Below are positions 56,590 through 64,000 of a DNA stretch of 64,000 nt, one piece after another. The translations under genes and the position numbers were made by a program. The stretch is from Vibrio maritimus (GTDB lineage Bacteria; Pseudomonadota; Gammaproteobacteria; Enterobacterales; Vibrionaceae). Below the pieces are notes generated by a model. It saw only the letters and a program-made list of their open reading frames with translations. It was not told where the DNA came from and searched no databases. How positions within the stretch are numbered: the stretch's first letter is position 1; every line of letters starts with the position of its first letter. The stretch is from positions 806,001 through 870,000 of the forward strand of contig NZ_CP090438.1 in the NCBI RefSeq assembly GCF_021441885.1, read 5' to 3'.

Positions 56590-57089
56590 GCAATCCTCTC
56601 GACCTAATCTCACTTAAAAATCCATGGCACTTGCTGGCAACTGGCTTTGGCAGTGGTTTGTCACCAATTATTCCAGGCACCATGGGAACCCTTGCTGCGA
56701 TTCCGCTGTATTTGCTGCTAGTTCAACTGCCTCTTAGTGTATATCTCATTGCGGTCGTACTGGCATGCATCATAGGTATCAAGATCTGCGATGTGACCTC
56801 TCAAGATATGGGCGTGCATGATCACGGCTCCATCGTGTGGGATGAGTTCGCGGGCTTCTGGATTACCATGGCAATCGTCCCTGCGCTTAAGCTGCCTGTT
56901 GACGATTGGAAATGGCTGATTACTGGCTTCGTATTATTCCGCTTTTTTGACATGGTAAAACCGTGGCCGATAGGGTGGTTAGATAAGCGCGTGCATGGCG
57001 GTCTCGGCATCATGATCGATGACATTGTCGCGGGTGTGATGGCTGCAATTGCGCTCTACCTGGTCGGACATCTCGCGGGCTGGCTTTAG
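56586..57089 (+). CDS. pgpA: Phosphatidylglycerophosphatase A
   Basis: PgpA dephosphorylates phosphatidylglycerophosphate in the inner membrane. The motif HDHGSIVWDEFAGFW holds the catalytic acids. About four membrane helices are visible. Length is 167 residues. It is translationally coupled to thiL. Confidence 0.95.
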   Translation: MSNPLDLISLKNPWHLLATGFGSGLSPIIPGTMGTLAAIPLYLLLVQLPLSVYLIAVVLACIIGIKICDVTSQDMGVHDHGSIVWDEFAGFWITMAIVPALKLPVDDWKWLITGFVLFRFFDMVKPWPIGWLDKRVHGGLGIMIDDIVAGVMAAIALYLVGHLAGWL

Positions 57090-57217
57090 TAACCTACTGT
57101 TATAAAATGAATTATTCGTGGAGCTTGTCCAAGCTCCACGCAAATGACAAAGCATTACTATACGTTTGACAAAAAATTGCTATTATTGCCCTCCCTTTTT
57201 CAGATGTAACAAAATGT

Positions 57218-58102
57218 ATGCTTGGTAATCTACGACTGGTCATTTCCTCTCTTTTGGTAATCCTCAACACAGCGGTGACCGCGGTTGTTGTGTGTACATT
57301 TTCCATTATCAAACTTGTCTTACCTTTGAAGCCGATCCAAACCTTGATGACGAGTTTGTCAAACAAACAGATGTGGTTATGGGCGACGCTCAACCTTTGG
57401 CTTCTCAACATCAACAATAATATTGATTGGCAAGTTGAGGGTGGGGAAGAGTTATCTCCAGAGCAGTGGTATATGCTGTTGTCTAATCATCTGAGCTGGA
57501 CGGACATCGTGATCATTACCTCGGTGATGAAAAACAAAATCCCGATGTGTAAGTTTCTTTTGAAGCAAAGTCTGCTTTACGTACCGTTTGTAGGGTTAGC
57601 GTGCTGGGGGCTGGATATGCCGTTTATGAAGCGTCATTCTCAAGCCTATTTGGTCAAACACCCTGAGCGTCGTAATGATGACTTCAATGCCATACGTAAA
57701 GCGTGCCGTAAGTTTGAACACGTCCCGACCACAATGATCAGCTTTGTTGAGGGTACTCGAGCTAACGCAGACAAGCTAGCGACGGTAAAGACACCTTATC
57801 GCCATCTCCTTAAGCCGAAAACAGGCGGAGTAGCCTTTACGTTGAATGCGATGAATCACTTGCTCGATGGTGTCGTTGACATCACTTTGGCGTACCCAGA
57901 AAACCGTGAAAAGCCGTTTGAAGATATGCTAAAAGGAAAACTCACCAAAGTCGTGGTGAAGATAGACGTGTATGAAATGGATGAGAACCTGACCGGCGAC
58001 TATTTCAATGACAAAGTATTTAAGCGCCGTTTCCATCACTGGCTAAACGATGTATGGAAGCGCAAAGACGAAACACTCGAAGGTATCTATTCACAAGGCT
58101 AG
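57218..58102 (+). CDS. Membrane acyltransferase, YihG/PlsC-like
   Basis: This 294-residue protein has an N-terminal membrane helix and the acyltransferase motif NHLSWTD (His/Asp pair near residues 91-96), then FVEGTRA near 176. It resembles YihG, an acyltransferase of lysophospholipids that in E. coli affects motility. The ATG at 57218 has only a weak ribosome binding site. Substrate specificity is not readable. Confidence 0.9.
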   Translation: MLGNLRLVISSLLVILNTAVTAVVVCTFSIIKLVLPLKPIQTLMTSLSNKQMWLWATLNLWLLNINNNIDWQVEGGEELSPEQWYMLLSNHLSWTDIVIITSVMKNKIPMCKFLLKQSLLYVPFVGLACWGLDMPFMKRHSQAYLVKHPERRNDDFNAIRKACRKFEHVPTTMISFVEGTRANADKLATVKTPYRHLLKPKTGGVAFTLNAMNHLLDGVVDITLAYPENREKPFEDMLKGKLTKVVVKIDVYEMDENLTGDYFNDKVFKRRFHHWLNDVWKRKDETLEGIYSQG

Positions 58103-58151
58103 TGAATTACAAGGCTAGCTATTTGTGAGATTAGGTCACGTCGAGTGGCAC

Positions 58152-58184
58152 AAAAAAAGGTCTACCCTAGGGTAGACCTTTTTA
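58152..58184. terminator. Bidirectional terminator after the acyltransferase gene
   Basis: AAAAAGGTCTACC-CTAG-GGTAGACCTTTTT-type stem with A- and T-runs. Confidence 0.9.
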
Positions 58185-58230
58185 ATGAGACTAAGACAGT
58201 TTTGATACAAACTGAATACTATTAGCAAAC

Positions 58231-58479
58231 TTAAAGCCGTTGGGCTAACTGTCTTGGTATGACTCTGCAGCACTTTTCTGCTTCGTTAATAAGCACGGAT
58301 ACTGCATGAGTATGGTAATCATCGCCGCTCTTCCAAACGGTTTCTCCGAATATCTGACACAACTCAAAATCAGAAATAGTTCCCTTCATTTCCTTGTAGG
58401 CGACGGCTGAGATGATCTTTTGCTCTAAAGCTTCAGGACAAGATTCAACACGCCAACGACTCACTTGAATATTCGGCAA
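58231..58479 (-). CDS. Hypothetical protein (82 aa)
   Basis: This ORF starts with TTG at 58477-58479, supported by a perfect AAGGAG six bases upstream. The sequence begins MPNIQVSRWRVESCPEALEQ and contains three Cys. No signal peptide or known domain is recognised. The good ribosome binding site favours a real gene. Confidence 0.65.
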   Translation of the reverse strand: MPNIQVSRWRVESCPEALEQKIISAVAYKEMKGTISDFELCQIFGETVWKSGDDYHTHAVSVLINEAEKCCRVIPRQLAQRL

Positions 58480-58689
58480 AGCACACTCCTTGTGGTCACA
58501 TTTTCGTCATCCAAACCACGATAACACTATGAAAATGTACGATCAAGGTGATCTCACTCACATTTTTAGTGGGGCAAAAGTGTGCTAGAGCTAACTGTCT
58601 GTAAATCATAAAAGTTCTGAAGTGAAGCTAGAAAAATAAAGTTTTACCGACAAGCATCTTGCTGATGCCCATAAATGATCACTTAACGG

Positions 58690-59010
58690 CTACGCTGGTG
58701 TCACTTTAGTTTGACGAAACTGTTTTAGCTTGCTGATGATTGTAGGCGTAAACCATATCAACGAGATGGGTATAGCCAATCGGCTGATCGAGTCGATTAG
58801 CGCTAATGTGTCACGATCACCACCGGTTAACTGAGTCGGTAAAACGAAGACCAGCAACAGGTAGGTAAACGCAGCCATAATCGCATTAAACCACCAAGGA
58901 TCCTGAGGTTTATATTCGATGACATGTATTGAATCGGCGTTCTGATGGGCATCAGATGCGGGTTGAGTGTCATTGTTTGACACTTGCGAGTTTTGATTTT
59001 CCGTAATCAT
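58690..59010 (-). CDS. Hypothetical two-helix membrane protein
   Basis: This 106-residue protein has a polar Asn/Gln-rich N-terminus of about 35 residues, then two hydrophobic helices (NAIMAAFTYLLLVFVLP and LAIPISLIWFTPTIISKL). No family is recognised. The upstream 290 bases (59011-59302) contain no other gene that I can see. Confidence 0.7.
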   Translation of the reverse strand: MITENQNSQVSNNDTQPASDAHQNADSIHVIEYKPQDPWWFNAIMAAFTYLLLVFVLPTQLTGGDRDTLALIDSISRLAIPISLIWFTPTIISKLKQFRQTKVTPA

Positions 59011-59302
59011 GGATTGTACTTCCTATTCATCCAATGGAGCACTTCCATTCAAGCACTCAAATGATATAAAACAAGCACTATAGCTTCATAACGTAACCGA
59101 CCTCTTAAAATTAGTAGTGTAGTCGCTACTTGATCAGCCGCTTCTCACACAATGCGTGACCCTACTGTAAACAGGTGAGACCTCTCATTATTGAGTAAAT
59201 ATTCTAACGTTGAAGCGAACCCTCACTAAACTGATTAAAAAGTCAGCATATAACTTCAGAAGATAACTACATTCAGAAAACAACTATAGGGAAATCACAA
59301 AG

Positions 59303-60109
59303 ATGACGTATCAGAGGATTGAAGTTAGTCGTTCAAACGATATTGTGACCGTAACACTCAATCGACCAGACAAACTTAATGGTGTCGATATGGCAATGTT
59401 TGATGAGTTAATTGATGTTAGTCGTTTGCTCAAAAAAGATCGTCAACTGCGAGCGGTGATTTTGACCGGATCAGGAGGCAACTTTAGTTCGGGCTTAGAT
59501 TTCAAATCTATGATGACGCAAAAGAGCAATGCCGTGAGGCTGCTTTTCAAATGGCTTCCCGGACAATCCAATCGTGCTCAACAAGTCAGTAGTAATTGGC
59601 GCAAACTCTCTGTTCCTGTGATTGCCGCGATTGATGGTTATTGTTGGGGAGCGGGCATGCAGATCGCGCTAGGTGCCGACTTTCGTATTTGCTCACCAAA
59701 CGCCAACTTATCGATCATGGAATCTAAGATGGGGTTAACTTCGGATATGGCAGGCTCGATAGCACTAAGAGAAGTGATGCCAAAAGACAAAGCCTTGTTG
59801 ATCTCTATTTGTGGGACTGAGCTTACTGCGCAACAAGCGCTAGAGTATGGACTAGTGACAAAGGTCAGTGATCAGCCAATAGAGGAAGCGTTATCACTCG
59901 CCGCCGAAATCACGAAAATGTCGCCTGATGTGAATGCTGCCATGAAGCATATGTACACCAGATACTGGACTGCACCAGCGTGGAAGCTGCTCGCCTATGA
60001 AACCTACAGTCAAATACGCATTATGCTGGGGCGAAACTTCGGTCGAATGCAAAGCGCATTAAGAAAAAAAACGCCGCCTAAGTTTCAACCTAGGCAGCGT
60101 TATTGGTAA
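59303..60109 (+). CDS. Enoyl-CoA hydratase/isomerase family protein (crotonase)
   Basis: This 268-residue crotonase-fold protein has the oxyanion-hole segments GNFSSGLDFKSM and GYCWGAGMQIALGADFRI. The GGE of classical hydratases is replaced around ESKMGL, so the exact reaction is unclear. It probably acts on acyl-CoA substrates. No operon partner is adjacent. Confidence 0.9.
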   Translation: MTYQRIEVSRSNDIVTVTLNRPDKLNGVDMAMFDELIDVSRLLKKDRQLRAVILTGSGGNFSSGLDFKSMMTQKSNAVRLLFKWLPGQSNRAQQVSSNWRKLSVPVIAAIDGYCWGAGMQIALGADFRICSPNANLSIMESKMGLTSDMAGSIALREVMPKDKALLISICGTELTAQQALEYGLVTKVSDQPIEEALSLAAEITKMSPDVNAAMKHMYTRYWTAPAWKLLAYETYSQIRIMLGRNFGRMQSALRKKTPPKFQPRQRYW

Positions 60110-60119
60110 ATCAGTATCG

Positions 60120-60302
60120 TTAGCGAACGATGGTTTTCTCTCCACACTCTCGGCATCGATAAACCTCTTTGATGCCAGAGAGTTTTTGCCAGACGCTACG
60201 TCGGACTCTAACTAGTGATACTGCTTGTTTACACTTGCACATGAATGATTCCCAAACGTTGTTATTTTGTGATATTGGTTCAATTTTTATAAGCCGGTAC
60301 AT
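60120..60302 (-). CDS. Small zinc-ribbon protein
   Basis: This 60-residue ORF has CKCKQ and YRCRECGEK, two Cys pairs that can form a zinc ribbon, among many basic residues. I start at ATG 60300-60302; longer in-frame starts are less likely. The upstream DNA is A/T-rich. It could bind nucleic acid, but no family is recognised. Confidence 0.6.
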   Translation of the reverse strand: MYRLIKIEPISQNNNVWESFMCKCKQAVSLVRVRRSVWQKLSGIKEVYRCRECGEKTIVR

Positions 60303-60472
60303 ATCATTACACTTATATACATAGAAGTGAATAGTCTTATGTACTTTTATTGATATCAATTCAGTGTATATAACTGATTGATTTTACGAATCAATATCGC
60401 ATTTATATATCATGCGTCTAATTGATGGATTTTGAGGCTTTTATCAAAATGGTGACCCATATATTTCCGGCT

Positions 60473-62155
60473 ATGCTAAAAAAATCGATGCGTTTTGCGA
60501 TGGTTATGTCAGGCCTTTTTAGCCCTTTAATAGCTTTTGCCGCCCCAGACATCGTTTTAGTCAATGGCTCGATCTATAACAATCAAGACGCACGTGCGTT
60601 GGCCATTCAAAACGGTGTGATAACCGCGATTGGCGGGTCAGAGGAACTGCTTGCATCGACTGATGATAAGACACAAGTGATAGACCTGAATGGACAGTTG
60701 TTGATGCCGGGCTTTATCGACAACCATAACCATGTGTTCGAAGCAGCATCTGAGGCGGGAGGTAACTGTGAGTTAAGCGCTTCGGCGACATTACTTGAAC
60801 TCAAGCCCTATCTTGAGTATTGCCAACAGCAATCACAATCGAAAGACTGGTTAATGGGCTATGGCTTTTCACTTGAAATGCTTTTGGCTCATGACAGTGG
60901 CCAGACACCGCTCGATATGTTGGACAGCATATTCCCTGATCGTCCTGTGATCTTAATGGAGCAAACCTCTCATTCCATGTGGGTGAACTCAACTGCCCTA
61001 GAGTTAGCTCAGATCTCTGAAGACACACCTAACCCTCAAGGCGGCGTCATTCTGCGTGATGAAGCCTCTGGCAAGCTTAATGGCATATTGCTAGATAGTG
61101 CTGGGGATGCGGTTATGGAGGTTGCTTGGAATAGTCTGAATAATCAATTTGAACAGAGTTATCAGGGCTTGCTTGTAGGGCTTGAAACAGCAGCAGAGCA
61201 CGGTATTACAACCATTGGCGATGGACGGCTGTATTGGAAGCGAGGTTGGTATGAGGTATGGCGTCATGCTGATGACCAGCAGACCTTAACCGCGCGCGTC
61301 GCGCTTCGACCTTGGGTATACCCAAATGAAGAAATGACGGCGCAGCTTAAGTACCTTGAATCTATCTATTCGAGCGAGCCGACGATGAGCGATCTCCTTA
61401 TTATCAACCAAGTGAAGATGTACAGTGACGGCATTATCATTAATGGTACGGCTAAGCTGTTGGCACCCTATCTCGATACTTACTTAACGAATAAGCCCTA
61501 TGGCATCAATTATATTTCGCCCAAAAAGATGACCAACTGGCTCAAGGCATTGAATGATATCGGCTATAGTGCCCACATACACGCGATTGGTGATGGCGCT
61601 GTTCGAGAATCTTTGGATGCTATTGAGCAGGTCCGCCAACAAGGAAGTAACAAGCCGTATACTCTGACCCATGTTGAGCTCGTCGATAAAAACGATGAGT
61701 CTCGGTTCAATAAGCTCGGCGTCAGTGCAGACTTCCAAGTGGGTTCAGACTACGTTGCCTATAACGATCATGCGTGGGCAGAAGCCTTTATAGGAGCAAT
61801 GCGAGCTCATCGATTGATGAACCTTAAGGCGATATTTGATACGGGCGCAAATGTCACGTTAAGCAGCGATTGGAATGTGCATGACATCAATCCGTTGGTG
61901 GGTATCAGCAACAGCTTGATAATGGAACGCAGCGGATTGCCAACATTGGAAGCTGCGATTGATGCCTACACCATCAATGCTGCCAAAAGCCTAGGTATCG
62001 ACCACATAACAGGCTCCATCGCGATAGGGAAATCAGCGGACTTGGTCTTGTTAGATAAAGATATCCGTGAACTTGCTCCGGAAGACATTGCGAAAGCGCG
62101 TGTGGTTATGACCATGCTTCAAGGAGAGATCGTGTTTAGTTACGCGGAAAATTGA
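60473..62155 (+). CDS. Exported metal-dependent amidohydrolase (YtcJ-like)
   Basis: From ATG 60473 the protein has a Sec signal peptide ending LIAFA before APDIVLVNGS, then an amidohydrolase-3 domain. GFIDNHNHVFEA, AHIHAIGDGA, THVELVD and SSDWNVHDINP are the metal-binding and catalytic motifs of the YtcJ/NfdA group. Length is about 560 residues. In-frame starts at 60422 and 60449 would lengthen it without a better ribosome binding site. The substrate is unknown. Confidence 0.9.
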   Translation: MLKKSMRFAMVMSGLFSPLIAFAAPDIVLVNGSIYNNQDARALAIQNGVITAIGGSEELLASTDDKTQVIDLNGQLLMPGFIDNHNHVFEAASEAGGNCELSASATLLELKPYLEYCQQQSQSKDWLMGYGFSLEMLLAHDSGQTPLDMLDSIFPDRPVILMEQTSHSMWVNSTALELAQISEDTPNPQGGVILRDEASGKLNGILLDSAGDAVMEVAWNSLNNQFEQSYQGLLVGLETAAEHGITTIGDGRLYWKRGWYEVWRHADDQQTLTARVALRPWVYPNEEMTAQLKYLESIYSSEPTMSDLLIINQVKMYSDGIIINGTAKLLAPYLDTYLTNKPYGINYISPKKMTNWLKALNDIGYSAHIHAIGDGAVRESLDAIEQVRQQGSNKPYTLTHVELVDKNDESRFNKLGVSADFQVGSDYVAYNDHAWAEAFIGAMRAHRLMNLKAIFDTGANVTLSSDWNVHDINPLVGISNSLIMERSGLPTLEAAIDAYTINAAKSLGIDHITGSIAIGKSADLVLLDKDIRELAPEDIAKARVVMTMLQGEIVFSYAEN

Positions 62156-62279
62156 AGTTGAAGTGACGCTAAACGATTAAGATTTATTCAGCTTTATCAA
62201 TATTCTGAATGTGGCTTGGTGACCTATTCGCTATGATAGAAGGTATTCCAATTACGCGCACGGTTACAGGGAGCCCGCA

Positions 62280-63626
62280 GTGAGCGAATTCCAAGATCTG
62301 TCAGTTCAAATTGAGCAAATCTCACAGGCAGAAGAGGCACAGCAGCCGCACATTCTCAATCGCTTTATAGAGCAAGGTCTCGACGCATCGTCGATCGCTC
62401 TGATCCTTGAGGCCTTCCCAATTGAACAAAGGGTACGGCTATGGCGTGAACTGCCTCTTGAGAGTCATATCGAGGTATTGACCGAGTCGCGCGGCGAAGT
62501 GAGGGTGTCGATTCTTGATGCTTTGTCAGAGACAGAGCTAAGACTCACGCTCGCTAAGCTGGATAACCTATCACTTATTGAGTGGGCGGACTCTCTACCT
62601 GACGACATCATTGAAGAAGCGATATCGCTGCTTGAACCAGGTGAACTCGAGCTTTATGACCAAGCCAACGAATACGAAGAAGAAGAGCTAGGTCGCTGGG
62701 CGGAGCGTAAGGTTATCGCTATCCCATTCAACATATCCGTAGAGCGTGCTCGAGTTTTAGTTGCTAAATACAATGTTGAATCGGCAAGCCACATCTATCT
62801 TATCGACAAGCAGCAACGCTTTCGAGGCATGGTGGACTACATCGATTTACTAAGCGCGGACCCAAAAGCGCGTATCAAACAGTTAGTGCTTGAACATGTG
62901 AACACTCTAAGTGCCAATATGGCGTTAACCGAAGCGGTAGACGCAATGGAACGCTCAGCATTTGCCGCGTTGCCAGTACTCGATGAGCGTAAACGTTTGG
63001 TCGGAGAAATCGATTGGAAGTTTGCATTAAGTACCCAGCGTGAAATCTATGAAACGCGCCTTATGGCTGGTACGGGTATGGATGAAGGAGATGATCTATT
63101 CGCTCCGATTCTTAAAAGCTCGCAAAAGCGTGGTGTGTGGTTGGGTATCAACCTGTTAACTGCCATTCTTGCTTCAGTGACGATTGGTTTGTTTGAGGAT
63201 GTTATCGCCCAAGTTGTCGCACTCGCGGTTCTCATGCCAATCGTAGCTTCTATGGGAGGAATTGCTGGTAGCCAAACCCTAACGCTGATGGTTCGTTCTA
63301 TGGCCTTAAATCAGATCACGTCAGGTAACCGATTCGCCTTGATAAAAAATGAGTTAGGGATCGGTGCCATCAATGGTTTGCTATGGGCAGCAATCATTGG
63401 CGTGGTTGCCGGGCTGTGGTTCCAGTCTCCTTTACTTGGCGGCACCATCGCATTGGCTATCATCGTTAATATCATCACTGCGGCATTGTTTGGGGTGCTT
63501 ATCCCATTAATACTCGATAAGTTAAAGCTCGATCCTGCACTTGCTGGCTCGGTTATCTTGACCACAGTGACAGACGTAGTGGGTTTCTTCGCCTTCTTAG
63601 GAACGGCAAGTTTGGTGCTGTTGTAG
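62280..63626 (+). CDS. mgtE: Magnesium transporter MgtE
   Basis: MgtE is a magnesium channel. The cytoplasmic N-domain (about 1-130) is followed by tandem CBS domains (about 135-255), and five membrane helices (about 275-448) include MPIVASMGGIAGSQTLTL, the conserved pore region. Length is 448 residues. The start is GTG with AGGGAG upstream. The acidic N and CBS domains gate the channel by Mg2+ binding. Confidence 0.95.
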   Translation: MSEFQDLSVQIEQISQAEEAQQPHILNRFIEQGLDASSIALILEAFPIEQRVRLWRELPLESHIEVLTESRGEVRVSILDALSETELRLTLAKLDNLSLIEWADSLPDDIIEEAISLLEPGELELYDQANEYEEEELGRWAERKVIAIPFNISVERARVLVAKYNVESASHIYLIDKQQRFRGMVDYIDLLSADPKARIKQLVLEHVNTLSANMALTEAVDAMERSAFAALPVLDERKRLVGEIDWKFALSTQREIYETRLMAGTGMDEGDDLFAPILKSSQKRGVWLGINLLTAILASVTIGLFEDVIAQVVALAVLMPIVASMGGIAGSQTLTLMVRSMALNQITSGNRFALIKNELGIGAINGLLWAAIIGVVAGLWFQSPLLGGTIALAIIVNIITAALFGVLIPLILDKLKLDPALAGSVILTTVTDVVGFFAFLGTASLVLL

Positions 63627-63951
63627 GATATGACTGTCACAGGTTGATATTTTGTGATTTTTTCGTGGCGATGTGAACAGTTGAATGATAAAGGGACTAA
63701 GTTTAAGGCTTTGAATTAAAACATTTTAATTGCTTTGTTGTGAGTGGTTATTGAGAAAGTGGGTCTTGGATGTTAATGCGCAGATAGCGCAGCAAAAATG
63801 CGCCTAGAACCGATTTTGATTGGAGTTATAATCCCGCGCCATTTATTGGTGGCGGGAATGAAAAACCAGCACTGATTGCTGGTTTTTTCTAATAATTTCA
63901 ATCAACTTGCTTGCGCTGTGTTGGCAGTGTGAGTGAGAGGTTTTTTAAGCA
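63627..63951 (+). other. mgtE downstream region with promoter and terminator signals
   Basis: No gene is seen in these 325 bases. A TATAAT box (63827-63832) is followed by a GC-rich hairpin (CCCGC at 63833-63837 pairing with GCGGG at 63852-63856) and then a strong terminator at 63861-63889. This could be a short RNA, an attenuator, or simply the mgtE 3' end. Confidence 0.4.
63861..63889 (+). terminator. Strong intrinsic terminator upstream of the last gene
   Basis: AAAAACCAGC-ACTGATT-GCTGGTTTTTTC is a clean stem with T-run, only about 60 bases before the next start codon. Confidence 0.85.
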
Positions 63952-64000
63952 ATGAAACTGATCAAAACAACGATTACTGCAGCACTAATGTCGACAATGT
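63952..64000 (+). CDS. Start of an exported protein (truncated by window end)
   Basis: The first 16 codons read MKLIKTTITAALMSTM, a typical signal-peptide N-terminus (two lysines then a hydrophobic run). The gene continues beyond the window. The identity cannot be determined. Confidence 0.6.
   Translation, partial: MKLIKTTITAALMSTM

Noticed and set aside
57117..57140. Hairpin after pgpA (CGTGGAGCTTG pairing with CAAGCTCCACG)
   Set aside because: A good stem, but no T-run follows on either strand, so I did not call it an intrinsic terminator.

Overview
The window is a piece of the large chromosome of a Vibrio or close Vibrionaceae relative. The reasons are a complete Na+-translocating NADH:quinone reductase operon with its maturation genes, an OmpK-type outer-membrane porin, families largely confined to vibrios (DUF2850, DUF3549), and a gene order I recognise from Vibrio chromosome I (recCBD-argA, nqr-apbE-nqrM-dinB, pepD-permease-gpt-frsA-crl-proBA, nrdR-rib-nusB-thiL-pgpA). 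No rRNA, tRNA, CRISPR array, prophage or intact insertion sequence was seen. The region is almost entirely conserved core genome.

Layout. 1-9.8 kb: recC, recB and recD, then a small conserved ORF. 10-17.3 kb: argA, a DUF2850 membrane protein, mltA, tcdA-csdE, and the opposing csdA-yajL-panE cluster. 17.4-20.4 kb: ompK, then a LON-domain gene, an ECF sigma factor and a ChrR-type anti-sigma factor. 20.5-24.8 kb: ampG, a periplasmic cyclophilin, yajG, rlmG and bolA. 25.3-33.7 kb: nqrABCDEF, apbE, nqrM and dinB. 33.8-37.4 kb: a GreA/B-like protein, a YggN-like protein, a repeat-rich island, an NSS transporter, a DUF4250 gene and yaeP. 37.5-46.2 kb: pepD, a dual-function small RNA/small protein locus (probable vcdRP), a purine permease, gpt, frsA, crl and proBA. 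46.3-50.9 kb: yaiI, a coiled-coil DNA-binding candidate, a CsrB-family RNA, an acetyltransferase, DUF3301, DUF3549, yqcC and truC. 51-58.1 kb: nrdR, ribD, ribE, ribBA, ribH, nusB, thiL, pgpA and a YihG-type acyltransferase. 58.2-64 kb: small hypothetical genes, a crotonase, a zinc-ribbon peptide, an exported amidohydrolase, mgtE and the first codons of an exported protein.

How genes work together. RecBCD forms one repair machine, and dinB carries its own LexA box. apbE and nqrM lie directly after nqrA-F and supply covalent FMN and iron insertion for the same complex. The rib cluster makes riboflavin, the precursor of the NQR flavins. ampG and mltA belong to murein turnover. The ECF sigma factor and ChrR resemble the singlet-oxygen response pair. 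Two matching promoter-like sequences (TGATCG-N18-TA), one before the sigma gene and one before the neighbouring LON-domain gene, suggest a small autoregulated regulon.

The most interesting non-coding content is a CsrB-type RNA with about 27 GGA triplets and a near-perfect UvrY/VarA box upstream, a 28-codon ORF inside a C-rich terminator-ended transcript between pepD and the purine permease, a doubly palindromic bolA leader, and overlapping CRP and PurR-like sites before ompK. All assignments come from reading the sequence and from remembered family features. No database search was run.
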